Below are positions 32,270-42,308 of a stretch of DNA of 52,158 nt, one piece after another. How positions within the stretch are numbered: position 1 is the first letter of the stretch; each line of letters starts with the position of its first letter. The translations under genes were made by a program, and so were the position numbers. Origin of the DNA: JACZXQ01 sp036986155 (GTDB lineage Bacteria; Gemmatimonadota; Gemmatimonadetes; Longimicrobiales; Gaopeijiaceae); contig BTRA01000006.1 of assembly GCA_036986155.1 (NCBI GenBank), positions 1 to 52,158 on the forward strand, given 5' to 3'. Below the pieces are notes generated by a model. That model was not told where the DNA came from and did no database searches. It was given only the letters and a program-made list of their open reading frames with translations.

Positions 32270-35200
32270 TCAGGCGGCGTCTTTCATGCCGGCCAACAGC
32301 GTTGCCAAGGCCGAGATGATGGTGGTACCCAGTGGCGCGGCTCCAACCTGGTGCAGCGCCAATGAGAGTGGCGCCAAGCGCCGCACCTCCACTTCGACCT
32401 GATGGTTCCTGAGCGGTCGCTCGAGAACCGTCAAGCGCGGCTCCACACCGGGGCGGAAGTTCACGCGCGCGTTCCCATCACGAATCAAGATGCGCTCGAT
32501 CCCCAGCGCCCGGCCAAGGACGCGTAGCGCCGCGCCTTCGAGAAGCCGCTCTACTTCGGGCGGCGGCGCTCCGAATCGATCCGTCAACTCTTCTCGCAGG
32601 TTCTGAACCTCCGTCTGGTCCCGTAGCTTCGAGAGCCGACGGTAAAGATGCAATTTCTGGCCCGAGTCCGAAACGTAGCGGTCAGGAAGGTACGCCCCTC
32701 CGGCCAAGGATATCTCAGGCTCCGGGTACTCCCTCTCTTCATGAGTATCCTTCATCCGCTGAACGGTTTGCTCCAGCAGCCGAAGGTACGCATCCAGGCC
32801 CATTGCGTGGGCGAAACCCGACTGTTGCCCGCCCAACAGATTGCCGGCTCCGCGAAGTTCGAGGTCCTTGAGCGCCACCGCATACCCGCTTCCCAGTTCG
32901 GTATAGTGCTCGAGCACGCGGAGGCGCTTGTCGGCGTCGTCGCTCAACTGGTCTGGAACGACTAGGTAGCAGTAGGCTCGTCGGTCGCTTCGACCGACCC
33001 GACCCCGAATCTGGTACAACTGTGACAGGCCGAAGCGGTCGGCTTGGTTGACGATCAGCGTGTTGGCATTGGGGACGTCGAGTCCGTTTTCGATGATCGA
33101 GGAGCACACGAGCACGTCCACCCCCCCGTCGACGAAGTCCCGCATAACCCCGTCGAGTTTCTTGGGTGTCATTTGCCCGTGGGCGGTCGCGACGGTGGCC
33201 TCCGGCGCCAGGGCGCGGGTCCGGTCGGCCGCGCTCTCGATGGTCTCGACCCGGTTGTGCAGCAGGAATGCCTGGCCGCCGCGGTCCAATTCCCTTTGCA
33301 GCGCCTCCGAGAGGATTTGGTCCGACCATGGCACCACGTGAGTGATGATGGGCTGCCGGTCGCGTGGCGGCGTCTGGATGAGCGACAGATCCCTGAGGCC
33401 GCTTAGCGATAGGTGCAGAGTGCGTGGGATCGGTGTGGCGGTCAGCGTGAGCACGTCAACCGATGTTCGAAGCTGCTTCAGGCGCTCCTTGTCCTTCACG
33501 CCGAATCGCTGCTCCTCGTCGACGATCACCAGTCCGAGATCCTTGAACACCACGTCCTCTGAGAGCAGTCGCTGTGTGCCCACGACCACGTCGATCGTCC
33601 CATCCGCGAGGCCGGCAAGCAGCGTGCTCTGTTCACTCGCGGACCTGAAACGGCTGAGGGCTCCGACCTTGATCGGATAGTCTGCGAGGCGTTCCTCGAA
33701 GGTGTGCCGGTGCTGCTCCACCAGCACCGTGGTCGGGGCGAGCACGGCGACCTGCTTGGCGTCCTGTACGGCCTTGAACGCCGCCCGTATCGCGATCTCG
33801 GTCTTGCCGTACCCCACGTCACCGCATATCAGCCTGTCCATCGGTCCCGACGACTCCATGTCGCGCTTGACATCGGTAGTCGCTTTGCGCTGATCGGGGG
33901 TGTCTTCGTAGAGGAAGGAGGACTCCATCTCTTTCTGCCATGTCCCATCGGGAGAGAAGGCGAACCCCACGACGGTTTCCCGCAGCGCGTAGAGTTGGAG
34001 CAGTTCGGCGGTCATGCGCTCGATCGCCGCCTCGGTCTTCCGCTTGAGTGTTTTCCAGCGTTTGCCGCCGATCCGGTGTATGGCGGGCGCCTTCGCGTCG
34101 TCGGTCTCTCCAACCCAGCGCTCGACGAGGTCGAGGCGGTAGACAGGTACGCGCAGGATTTCCGCACCGGCGTACTCTATCACCATGGCTTCGAGCTCCG
34201 TGCCAGCGACTCGGGTGTGCTCGAGTCCCTTGAATACACCGATTCCGTGCTCCATGTGAACCACGAAGTCACCCGGAGTGAGCTGCGAAATACTCTCGAG
34301 CGCGACCGCACCCCGAAACCTCCGAGCGCGCCGCAACCGGCGAGTGCGACGGAACACCTCATGATCCGTGAACACGCGCAGTGGAGGGGAGGACCGCTCC
34401 AGCACGAATCCCGCCTCGAGCGAGCCGACCATGATGTAGCATTCCGGGGGGATCGACTCCACGCCGCCAAGAATCTCTTCCAGGCGGTCGCATTGGCCCT
34501 GGTTGTCGCACAGGATCAGCGTGCGGTGCCCCGTGGCCGAACCCTCTCGTAGATGGATCTTGAGGCGCGACATGTCACGATCCACGCGTGGGGGCGGTGC
34601 TGTATGCAGGATCTCGTCGCCGATGGACTCCGATACCGCCTCGATACGTGGAAAACTCGTGAGGGCGGCGATGGCTTTCTGGGGTTCGAGGAAGAGATCT
34701 CTCGGCGGGACGGGCGTGGAGCCTTCCTCGACCCGATCGCGATGGAGCGCGAGGACGTGTGACCAGGTGCGCTCCAGCTCGGCCTGCCACTCCGCCGCCC
34801 CCTCCACGAAGACGATGGTCTCGCGGGGTACCAACTCGAGAAGCGACCGCGGCAGGGTCTGTCCGCCACCCGGAGACGACTGAAAATTGACGGGCAGGAT
34901 GTGTGCGCTGTCCTGCGGTTCGATCGAACGCTGGTCCAGGATGTCGAAGCAACGGATCGAGGCGACCTCGTCTCCCCAGAATTCGATCCGCAGCGGCTCG
35001 GGGGAGCCGAACGAGAAGACGTCAAGTAGTCCACCGCGAACGGCGAATTGACCTACCTCCTCGACCATCGCTGCGCGCTCGAAGCCACGCGCTTCCAAGG
35101 ATTCGATCAGCCACTGGAAGCCGACTTCCTCTCCGATCTGAAGCGTGATACGGAGCTCGACGAGGCCCTCGGGGACGGGGCCCCGTTCCTGGAGAGCCCT

Positions 35201-35581
35201 CAGCGTCGTGACCAACAGGCGGGCCTTACCGGTGAAGAGCGCCTCGACCGCCTCCACCCGGAGGCCGCCGATCTCCAAGTGCGTCTCCGTGGATTCGTAG
35301 GGAAGAGCCTCCCTCTGCGGGTACAAGTGCGATGCACCCGGGCCGAGGAGTACATCCAGGTCCGTCTCGATCGCGGCGGCGGCCCGGGGATCAGGCGCGA
35401 CGGCCACGAAGAGGCGGTCGGGATGGCGCTCATGCAGGGTGGCCAGAATAGCTGCGGGCGTAGACCCGGTCGCCCCCCCTATTCGGTACGATTCACCGTT
35501 GCTCGGGAGAGCGCCGGCCAAACCCATGAAGGCCGGGCAGGAGGCTATGGCCTCCAACACAGGGTGGGGAAGAGAAGTCAC
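32270..35581 (-). CDS. mfd: Transcription-repair coupling factor
   Basis: Mfd pushes stalled RNA polymerase off damaged DNA and recruits UvrA. The 1103-residue protein has the full domain order. A UvrB-homology module comes first (FAVRGGLLDVFSFGSPEPLRIEFWGDEV). The RNA-polymerase-interacting CarD-like domain follows (GDFVVHMEHGIGVFKGLEH). Next is the RecG-like translocase with Walker A GDVGYGKTE, the DEEQ box (VIVDEEQRFGV) and motif III TATPIPRTL. The C-terminal TRCF domain (LYRRLSKLRDQTEVQNLREEL) closes the protein. The GTG start at 35581 overlaps the stop of the BatA-like gene (GTGA); longer in-frame sequence overlaps that gene and has no match. Confidence 0.97.
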   Translation of the reverse strand: MTSLPHPVLEAIASCPAFMGLAGALPSNGESYRIGGATGSTPAAILATLHERHPDRLFVAVAPDPRAAAAIETDLDVLLGPGASHLYPQREALPYESTETHLEIGGLRVEAVEALFTGKARLLVTTLRALQERGPVPEGLVELRITLQIGEEVGFQWLIESLEARGFERAAMVEEVGQFAVRGGLLDVFSFGSPEPLRIEFWGDEVASIRCFDILDQRSIEPQDSAHILPVNFQSSPGGGQTLPRSLLELVPRETIVFVEGAAEWQAELERTWSHVLALHRDRVEEGSTPVPPRDLFLEPQKAIAALTSFPRIEAVSESIGDEILHTAPPPRVDRDMSRLKIHLREGSATGHRTLILCDNQGQCDRLEEILGGVESIPPECYIMVGSLEAGFVLERSSPPLRVFTDHEVFRRTRRLRRARRFRGAVALESISQLTPGDFVVHMEHGIGVFKGLEHTRVAGTELEAMVIEYAGAEILRVPVYRLDLVERWVGETDDAKAPAIHRIGGKRWKTLKRKTEAAIERMTAELLQLYALRETVVGFAFSPDGTWQKEMESSFLYEDTPDQRKATTDVKRDMESSGPMDRLICGDVGYGKTEIAIRAAFKAVQDAKQVAVLAPTTVLVEQHRHTFEERLADYPIKVGALSRFRSASEQSTLLAGLADGTIDVVVGTQRLLSEDVVFKDLGLVIVDEEQRFGVKDKERLKQLRTSVDVLTLTATPIPRTLHLSLSGLRDLSLIQTPPRDRQPIITHVVPWSDQILSEALQRELDRGGQAFLLHNRVETIESAADRTRALAPEATVATAHGQMTPKKLDGVMRDFVDGGVDVLVCSSIIENGLDVPNANTLIVNQADRFGLSQLYQIRGRVGRSDRRAYCYLVVPDQLSDDADKRLRVLEHYTELGSGYAVALKDLELRGAGNLLGGQQSGFAHAMGLDAYLRLLEQTVQRMKDTHEEREYPEPEISLAGGAYLPDRYVSDSGQKLHLYRRLSKLRDQTEVQNLREELTDRFGAPPPEVERLLEGAALRVLGRALGIERILIRDGNARVNFRPGVEPRLTVLERPLRNHQVEVEVRRLAPLSLALHQVGAAPLGTTIISALATLLAGMKDAA

Positions 35582-37527
35582 TGGCCGGACGGTGGGCCCC
35601 CGTGAGAGGGAGCGGGAAGCATCGAGCCGCCTCGCGCCCGCGCAGGGCCGGTCGCGGCGACCAGGCTTTCCAGCACGAGAACTCCCAGGGCCATGATGAG
35701 GACCTGCCACCACACCTCCGGCCCCCGGCCGCTGACGAACACCGAGCGCGCCCAACCGGTGCTGTCCTCCACAATGGAGAGCGGTGCACCCACCAGTCCG
35801 AGTAACTCGCGAGCCTCGATGCGTTCGAGTAGGGACTCGTCACTTGGGGTGTTCAGTGCCACGTACGCGATCGGGGCGTCCTCTCGATAGACCGTGTAAA
35901 TGCCGGACAGGCGAGTTTCTCGAAGGACGCCCGTACCATCCACGGGAAGTAGAGTTCCTTCAGGGTCCTTCACTCCAGTTGCACCCTCCGGAAGAGGTAT
36001 CGGTTCGCCGGTGGTCAAGAAGGGAGCCGAGGCCCCGTCATCCGCCCACCCCATCACCATCCATTCGAGCAGTGGCAGCAGCGACGCTGTGATCGGAAGG
36101 TTCGTAGCCTCCGGTTCGAGCGGAGAGGCCAACAGGAAGAACGGTCCGCGGCTGCTCCTTCCGCGCACCAGCCATGGCTCGCCGGTCGTGAGGCGCACGA
36201 TCACCTCGGACTCGGATCCGGCGGCACCACGGGGAGTCATACGGTAGTGCTCGAACACCCGAACTCCGTCCAAAGCGATCGGTGACCTCGAGGCGCCCAG
36301 AGGTGTTTCCCCCTCGGCCTCGGCGGGCGCGAAGCGCCACGAAATCCCACTGGAGGCCAGGCGACGGTTCAGGGCCGGCAACCGGGTCACGTCCCGGGAG
36401 GGGACCACGATAGCCGTCGCCCCTGCGCGGCGGCTGTCAAGCCCGGCACCTCCGACGGCCATCAGGACGTCCGCCTCGGTGACCGCAGCCCGCCGCAACC
36501 GGCCCGCGTTCTCGAGCACCGCCAGAGCTCGGGACAGGAAGAACGACTGGGAGGCGTCGGCCCAGACACTCGGCGGCGGCAGCACGATGAGGGAGAAATA
36601 TTGCCGGTCATCGAGGCCGAGGGCGTCCGGGTCGGTTTCCACGTACCCGCTGACAGGCCCTTCGGCAAAGGGACCCAGCGAAAGGAGTGTAGGGCTTCCT
36701 TCCGGAGCGCTCGCCGCCCCCCGGATCCGGTTCTCGACCACCAGGCGTATCGGGGCGACCGGGTCGGAACCGCCCGACACCCTCACGGTGATCTGGGAGG
36801 GCTGGTTGGCGAGGGGGGGAAGGCCACCACCGATCAGGAGCTCGTCGAGGTAGCGGTTGACTGGATCGTCGTCTATGCCGTCGTAGATGACCACCGGGAC
36901 GGCCGCAACGTCACTCCTAGCGGGCCCGCCTTTGAAGGCTGTACGCTGAAGGTCGGAGACCAGGTGGATCTCGGCCGCCGGAAGGCCCGCGCCCGCGACC
37001 AGCGTGGCGGCGTGTTCGATGCTCTCGAGCAGGTCCCCCCGCCCGCCGCTCACTGCCGTCTCGTCGATCCACCGGCCCACCTCTTCGAGGGAGCCGGTGA
37101 GCGCGACACTCCAGGGCTCCCCGGCCCGTAGCAGCCACACCTTGTCCTCTCTGCTGGCGCGGGCCACGCTTTGCCGGGCGACGCTCTTGAGATGGTCGAG
37201 CGTACGGCCTTGACCCACAACGCGCCCCGAGCTCATCGAGTTGTCCAAGACGATGACCAGCGCCGTGGGGTCGTGCACGCCCCCGCCCCCACCGATGAAT
37301 GGCCGGGCCGCTGCCAGAGCGAGCAACAGGATCGCCCCGATCCTCAGCGCCAGGAGAAGGACCTGGCGAAAACGAATCGTGCGCGCGTGTTCCTTCTCGG
37401 TGCGCTTGAGGTAACGCAGCGCCGGGAAGGCCACGCGCCTCGCGTCGTGGCGGTGGAACGAGTGCAGGATGAGGGGCACTGCGACCGCGGCTCCCGCCAG
37501 TAGCAGAAGCGGACTCAGGACACCCAT
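35578..37527 (-). CDS. BatA-like membrane protein with a von Willebrand A domain
   Basis: A 649-residue inner-membrane protein. Residues 1-23 and 53-73 are membrane segments around a basic stretch (HRHDARRVAFPALRYLKRT), the typical BatA/aerotolerance N-terminus. The vWA domain has the MIDAS start DNSMSS (95-100). A long periplasmic beta-rich region follows and a final helix (VWWQVLIMALGVLVLESLVA) lies near the C-terminus. In other bacteria such proteins work with a MoxR ATPase and a DUF58 protein in envelope stress or protein-complex maturation. The DUF58 gene is directly upstream (TGATG overlap); no MoxR gene is in the window on this side. Confidence 0.82.
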   Translation of the reverse strand: MGVLSPLLLLAGAAVAVPLILHSFHRHDARRVAFPALRYLKRTEKEHARTIRFRQVLLLALRIGAILLLALAAARPFIGGGGGVHDPTALVIVLDNSMSSGRVVGQGRTLDHLKSVARQSVARASREDKVWLLRAGEPWSVALTGSLEEVGRWIDETAVSGGRGDLLESIEHAATLVAGAGLPAAEIHLVSDLQRTAFKGGPARSDVAAVPVVIYDGIDDDPVNRYLDELLIGGGLPPLANQPSQITVRVSGGSDPVAPIRLVVENRIRGAASAPEGSPTLLSLGPFAEGPVSGYVETDPDALGLDDRQYFSLIVLPPPSVWADASQSFFLSRALAVLENAGRLRRAAVTEADVLMAVGGAGLDSRRAGATAIVVPSRDVTRLPALNRRLASSGISWRFAPAEAEGETPLGASRSPIALDGVRVFEHYRMTPRGAAGSESEVIVRLTTGEPWLVRGRSSRGPFFLLASPLEPEATNLPITASLLPLLEWMVMGWADDGASAPFLTTGEPIPLPEGATGVKDPEGTLLPVDGTGVLRETRLSGIYTVYREDAPIAYVALNTPSDESLLERIEARELLGLVGAPLSIVEDSTGWARSVFVSGRGPEVWWQVLIMALGVLVLESLVAATGPARARGGSMLPAPSHGGPPSGQ

Positions 37528-38456
37528 CAGCCCAGGCGCTCGCGTTTGTGCAAGTACGCCTTGAGTGCCCGCGACAGTGGGGTGTCGGTGTCCACCACGA
37601 CGTAGTCGATCCCGTAAGGCTTGAGGCTGCGCTCCCACTCGCCGAGAGCGTCCAACACGGCTTCCCTATAGGCCGCCCGTACGTCGGCCACGCTCACGCT
37701 CAACTCGTCGCCGGTCTCGGGGTCGAAGAACCGTGTATCACCAGTATGTGGTAGCTCGCGCTCGCCCGGGTCGATCAGGTGCAGCACAAGCACTTCGTGG
37801 CCTCGATGCCGCAGGAAGCGTAGGGCGGTCAACGTGGTGTCCGAATCCACCAGAAGGTCGGATAGAAGCACCACCAGGCCGCGCCTCCGCAGTCGCACGG
37901 CGATCTCCTTCAGCGCCGTGTGGGCCGCCGTTCCCGCCTCGGGCGCCAGCTTCGTGAGGTGGCGCAGCAGTACATACCAGTGGAGCTGACTGCCTCTCGG
38001 CGTGACGTGTGTGATGATCTCATCATGGAAGGCGGCTAGGCCGACCGAATCGCCTTGCCGAAGGAGAATGAGGGCCAGTGAGGCCGCCAGGTGTTTGGCG
38101 TACCAAAGCTTGGTCGGTAGCGACTCCGGATCCGAGCTCCACCCCATCGAGGCGCTCACGTCCACGAGTAAGTAGGCCTTGAGGCTGGTCTCTTCCTCGA
38201 ACTGCTTCACATAATAGCGGTCCGAGCGCGCCCACATGCGCCAGTCGATGTAGCGTAGGTCGTCGCCCGGTTGGTACGCGCGCAGCTCGGCAAACTCGGC
38301 CGAGAACCCGCGGTGGGGTGAGCGGTGAAGGCCCATGATGAAGCCCTCCACCACTTGGCGCGCGATCAACTCGACGCCGCCCAACTGCGAGAGGGTGGCC
38401 GGGTCCATCAGGTCGGGCCGGCCCCGGGGGGACGCGGGATACGCTAGGTCGCTCAT
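37527..38456 (-). CDS. DUF58 domain protein
   Basis: A 309-residue soluble protein. The DUF58 signature YQPGDDLRYIDWR lies at 61-73, followed by a vWA-like core with D-x-S-x-S as DVSAS (99-103). Such proteins bind a divalent metal and act with MoxR AAA+ ATPases. It is the first gene of the minus-strand run that continues through the BatA-like gene, mfd and the parvulins, and is divergent from lepA. Its stop overlaps the ATG of the BatA-like gene. Confidence 0.88.
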   Translation of the reverse strand: MSDLAYPASPRGRPDLMDPATLSQLGGVELIARQVVEGFIMGLHRSPHRGFSAEFAELRAYQPGDDLRYIDWRMWARSDRYYVKQFEEETSLKAYLLVDVSASMGWSSDPESLPTKLWYAKHLAASLALILLRQGDSVGLAAFHDEIITHVTPRGSQLHWYVLLRHLTKLAPEAGTAAHTALKEIAVRLRRRGLVVLLSDLLVDSDTTLTALRFLRHRGHEVLVLHLIDPGERELPHTGDTRFFDPETGDELSVSVADVRAAYREAVLDALGEWERSLKPYGIDYVVVDTDTPLSRALKAYLHKRERLG

Positions 38457-38593
38457 GTGTGCCGCCGAAGCTAGGTCCGCAGGCCCAATATGATCAACTC
38501 CAGCTCCATTACGGCTGTACTGCCTCGACAGGCCTATAGTTATCTTCCTGGGTCGCAGAACCTAGGCCGTCGCCATCGAACCGCGAGTGCCGC

Positions 38594-40396
38594 GTGCTCC
38601 TCGATCACATTCGAAACTTTTGTATCATCGCCCACATCGATCACGGGAAGTCGACGCTTGCCGATCGTCTGCTGGAGGCGACGCATACGCTGGATGAGCG
38701 CGAAATGCGGGAGCAGGTGCTCGACACGAACGAACTGGAGCGGGAACGGGGCATCACCATCAAGCTCCACGCCGTGCGCATGGCGTACGCGGCTCCTGGG
38801 GGGGGCGAGTACGTGTTCAACCTCATCGACACGCCGGGTCACGTAGACTTCACCTACGAGGTGTCGCGCTCGCTTGCGGCCTGCGAGGGGGCCGTGCTGG
38901 TAGTAGACGCTTCGCAGGGCGTACAGGCCCAGACGCTCTCCAACCTCTTTCTCGCGCTGGACGCCGACCTCGAGATCATCCCGGTCATCAACAAGATCGA
39001 CCTTCCCGGAGCCGAGCCCGCACGGCGGCAGGAGGAACTCTCCGACCTGCTGGGCGTGGAGCAGGACTCGATCCTCCTCACCAGCGCCAAAGACGGTGTC
39101 GGGATCGAGCCCATCCTGGAGGCGATCGTCGAGCGGATCCCTCCACCTGAGGGCGATCCCTCCGCCGCGTTACGCGCCCTGATCTTCGATTCGTTCTACG
39201 ATCAGTACCAGGGTGCCATTCCGAGCATTCGCGTGGTGGACGGTGCGGTCAGACCGGGGATGGAGATCACGTTCGGAGCCGTCACTGACCGGTACGAGGT
39301 AACCGAGGTGGGCTTCCTGAGGTTGGGAAGGGTGCCGCAGCCCGAGTTATTGCCCGGAGAGGTCGGTTATGTGGCCGCCGCCATCAAGGCCGTCTCTCAC
39401 ACGAGAGTGGGCGACACGGTGTTGGATGCAGCCGACCGGGCGGAGAACCTCCTCGCCGGCTACCAAGAAGTCCATCCGATGGTCTTCGCCGGGGTCTATC
39501 CCACGGACACCGACGACTACGAGGCTCTCAGGGACGCTCTCGACAAGCTCAGGCTCAACGATGCCAGCCTACACTTCGTGCCGGAAACATCGGTGGCGCT
39601 CGGGTTCGGTTTTCGATGTGGGTTCCTCGGTCTGCTCCACATGGAAATCGTGCAGGAGCGTCTCGATCGTGAATTCGGCGTCGATCTGATCACCACGGTG
39701 CCGAATGTGGAGTACAAGGTCATCCTCACCGATGCGACTGAACTAGCAGTGGAGAGTCCCGCAGCCCTACCTGACCGAGGCCGTATCGAGTCGATATCGG
39801 AGCCCGTGGTGAAGGCCAGAATCCTCTGTCCGTCCGAGTACATCGGGAACGTGCAGAAGCTGTGCCACGACCGACGGGGTATTTTTTTGGGAATGCAGTA
39901 CCTCGATCCGCAGCGAGTGGAGTTGGAGTTCGAGCTTCCCTTGGCCGAGATCGTTCTCGACTTCTATGACCGGCTCAAAGGCGGAACGCGAGGATACGCG
40001 TCTCTCGACTACGAGCTGCTCGACTATCGCGCCGACGATCTGGTGAGGTTGGATGTCCTCGTGAACGGCGACCCTGTGGACGCCTTCAGCGTCATCATCC
40101 ACAGGGAGAAATCGTACGACTACGGCCGCGACCTCGTCCGCCGGCTCAAGAAGCTCATACCTCGCCAGCAGTTCGCGGTAGCGCTCCAGGCCACGATCGG
40201 CTCTCAGGTGATCGCGCGGACCAATGTGAAGGCGTTCCGCAAGAACGTCACCGGTAAGTGTTACGGGGGCGACATCACGCGTAAGCGCAAGCTCCTGGAG
40301 AAACAGAAGGAAGGGAAAAAGAGGATGAAGCAGGTCGGATCAGTTGAGATTCCACAGGAGGCCTTTATGGCCGTCCTGCAGCTCGGCGACTCCTGA
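38594..40396 (+). CDS. lepA: Elongation factor 4 (LepA)
   Basis: A 600-residue ribosome-associated GTPase linked to initiation and to recovery of stalled ribosomes. HIDHGKST (14-21) is the P-loop, RGITIK is switch I, DTPGHVDF is G3 and NKIDLP is G4. The LepA-specific C-terminal domain contains YGGDITRKRKLLEKQKEGKKRMK. The GTG start at 38594 gives MLLDHIRNFCIIAHIDHGK, the normal LepA N-terminus. No clear ribosome-binding site is visible. The PfkB-like kinase follows after 17 bases. Confidence 0.97.
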   Translation: MLLDHIRNFCIIAHIDHGKSTLADRLLEATHTLDEREMREQVLDTNELERERGITIKLHAVRMAYAAPGGGEYVFNLIDTPGHVDFTYEVSRSLAACEGAVLVVDASQGVQAQTLSNLFLALDADLEIIPVINKIDLPGAEPARRQEELSDLLGVEQDSILLTSAKDGVGIEPILEAIVERIPPPEGDPSAALRALIFDSFYDQYQGAIPSIRVVDGAVRPGMEITFGAVTDRYEVTEVGFLRLGRVPQPELLPGEVGYVAAAIKAVSHTRVGDTVLDAADRAENLLAGYQEVHPMVFAGVYPTDTDDYEALRDALDKLRLNDASLHFVPETSVALGFGFRCGFLGLLHMEIVQERLDREFGVDLITTVPNVEYKVILTDATELAVESPAALPDRGRIESISEPVVKARILCPSEYIGNVQKLCHDRRGIFLGMQYLDPQRVELEFELPLAEIVLDFYDRLKGGTRGYASLDYELLDYRADDLVRLDVLVNGDPVDAFSVIIHREKSYDYGRDLVRRLKKLIPRQQFAVALQATIGSQVIARTNVKAFRKNVTGKCYGGDITRKRKLLEKQKEGKKRMKQVGSVEIPQEAFMAVLQLGDS

Positions 40397-40413
40397 CCGG
40401 CGACGGCCGTCCG

Positions 40414-41418
40414 ATGTCCAAGACCCCGTGCAAGCGACTCGGAGTAGTGGGCACGATGGTGTGGGACACGATCCTCAACCGTGACGTCCGCGAGCACCCC
40501 GCTCAGGAGTGGGGAGGTATTTGCTATGGGTTGAGCGCCCTCGAAGCCTCGCTTCCGCCGGATTGGGAGATTGTGCCTTTTCTCAAAGTCGGCTCCGACC
40601 TCGCCGAAGAGGCGCTTCACTTCTTGCATTCCCTTCCGCGTGTGCGGGTGCGTGAGGGTGTGGTGACCGTGCCCACACCTAACAATCGGGTAGAGATTCG
40701 GTACGAGGGAGAGACACGCCGTACGGAAAAGCTACAGGGCGGCGTGCCGCCCTGGGCTTGGGTCGAACTCGCGCCCTTGGTGCGTGAGTGTGACGCGGTC
40801 TACGTCAACTTCATCTCGGGCTTCGAGATGGATTTGGATACGGCTCGCGCGTTACGCGCGGGTTACGGAGGGCCGACATATGGCGACCTGCACTCACTCT
40901 TTCTCGGCATGGGTGCGCACGGTATGCGCATTCCTCAATTGCTCCCCTCTTGGGGCGACTGGTTGAGGTGCTTCGACGCCGTGCAGATGAACGAAGATGA
41001 ATTCGAGTTGCTGGGCTCCGTGACGGGAGATCCCTGGGAGTTGGCCGCGAATGTCGTTGGGCCCGAACTCAAGTTGATCACGGTAACGCTCGGTGAGCGG
41101 GGCGCCGCTTACGTCGCGGGTGCGGGCTTCCATGCTGATCCCACGACTTGGTCCAAGACGAGGCAGCGGGTCGCAACGCCGGGTACGGCCCGCAGTGGCA
41201 TGGTCCCGGTCGAGGGGGGGCGCGTTTCTGGAGACCCGACTGGCTGTGGTGACGTGTGGGGGGCTACCTTCCTCGCCCGACTCATCGGTGGAGACTCGCT
41301 GGAGGTGGCCCTGGCACGGGCGAATCAAATGGCGGCGAAGAACGTGGGGCACCGGGGTGCAGAGGGGCTTCACCGTCACCTCGTCGGACGACTCTCCACC
41401 GACCGAGGAATTCGGTGA
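40414..41418 (+). CDS. PfkB-family carbohydrate/nucleoside kinase-like protein
   Basis: A 334-residue ribokinase-fold protein. The second PfkB signature is intact: DPTGCGDVWGATF (274-286), with D280 as the likely catalytic base and the G-x-G-D anion hole. The N-terminal substrate region (GTMVWDTILNRDV; EWGGICYGLSALEASL) has the expected glycine pair but otherwise diverges from ribokinase, fructokinase and adenosine kinase, so the substrate is unknown. Its stop overlaps the GTG of the GHKL-ATPase gene (GTGA), which makes a regulatory role as likely as a metabolic one. lepA lies upstream. Confidence 0.8.
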   Translation: MSKTPCKRLGVVGTMVWDTILNRDVREHPAQEWGGICYGLSALEASLPPDWEIVPFLKVGSDLAEEALHFLHSLPRVRVREGVVTVPTPNNRVEIRYEGETRRTEKLQGGVPPWAWVELAPLVRECDAVYVNFISGFEMDLDTARALRAGYGGPTYGDLHSLFLGMGAHGMRIPQLLPSWGDWLRCFDAVQMNEDEFELLGSVTGDPWELAANVVGPELKLITVTLGERGAAYVAGAGFHADPTTWSKTRQRVATPGTARSGMVPVEGGRVSGDPTGCGDVWGATFLARLIGGDSLEVALARANQMAAKNVGHRGAEGLHRHLVGRLSTDRGIR

Positions 41419-42308
41419 AGATCGTCGCCCTCCCGGCTTCCCTCGACTTCAAGACCTACGAGCAGGTTTTCGATGAAGTGGCTTCGACGCCGGACGGGAA
41501 TGTGCTCTTCGATGGTCGCCACCTTCGTTTCGTAGATCCCAACGGCATGGTGAACCTGCTGGCGGCCGGCACGTTGGCGCGGTCGCGGAAAGGGGAGCCC
41601 GCCCGCCTCGAGTTTCCCGACCAGTCGGAGGTGGCCGGTTATATGGCGCGAATGGGCTTTTTTCGCGCTGCGGAAGGTGTCTTTGAGGTGGTTGGCCACC
41701 CCCCCAAGAGGTCAGAGGGCCCGTCGGATGTGCTCCTCGAGATCACACCCATTGCGAAGAACAGCGACGTCCACGACGTCGTGGATCGAGTCCAGCAGCG
41801 CGCTGGGGCCATTCTCTCCCGCAGGCTCAACTATCCGCCCACCGCCGTCGTTCAATTCAGCGTGATCCTGAGCGAAGTGTGCCAAAACATACTCGAGCAT
41901 GCCGAGGCGCCTGGGTGGGTTGCCGCGCAATCCTACAACTGGACCCAGCGCCTCGGGCGTCAGGTTGTCGTGATCTCGGTAGCCGACATGGGGCGAGGGT
42001 TCCAAGGCTCTCTTTCGGACGAACATTCGGCCCGCTTCGGCGATCGGTGGGGAGACGCCACAGCCTTGGAAGCCGCTTTCATTCATGGGCTTACGAGATT
42101 CCCGGATTCCGGGAGAGGGCAGGGAATCCAGCAGATCCGCAAGCAGGTTCGGCGGTGGGGGGGGCTGATTTCCATCCGCAGCGGGAGCGCACGCATCGCC
42201 GACGTCCCGAAATGGGAGGACGTGCCGCCACTCACTGAAGGCCTGACTGCCTTCCCCGGCGCTCAGATCAACATCATCATCCCGGAACACGCGAACCATG
42301 ATGCGTGA
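41415..42308 (+). CDS. STAS-like plus GHKL-ATPase protein (anti-sigma/partner-switch type)
   Basis: A 297-residue cytoplasmic protein. Residues 1-95 have a STAS-like alternation (NVLFDGRHLRFVDPNGMVNLLAAG). Residues about 115-290 form a Bergerat-fold ATPase. The N-box is E154, N158 and H162 in SEVCQNILEH; the G1 box is DMGRG (191-195) and the G2 box GRGQG (233-237). It lacks a histidine-kinase dimerisation helix and phospho-acceptor, so it resembles RsbW/SpoIIAB-type serine kinases that sequester sigma factors or STAS proteins. The GTG start overlaps the PfkB-like gene, and the following STAS-like gene starts 11 bases before its end. A cognate sigma factor is not in the window. Confidence 0.75.
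   Translation: MKIVALPASLDFKTYEQVFDEVASTPDGNVLFDGRHLRFVDPNGMVNLLAAGTLARSRKGEPARLEFPDQSEVAGYMARMGFFRAAEGVFEVVGHPPKRSEGPSDVLLEITPIAKNSDVHDVVDRVQQRAGAILSRRLNYPPTAVVQFSVILSEVCQNILEHAEAPGWVAAQSYNWTQRLGRQVVVISVADMGRGFQGSLSDEHSARFGDRWGDATALEAAFIHGLTRFPDSGRGQGIQQIRKQVRRWGGLISIRSGSARIADVPKWEDVPPLTEGLTAFPGAQINIIIPEHANHDA

Noticed and set aside
32270..35755. Longer mfd starting at 35755
   Set aside because: The additional N-terminus overlaps the BatA-like gene and does not resemble Mfd; the GTG at 35581 overlaps the upstream stop as expected in this operon.
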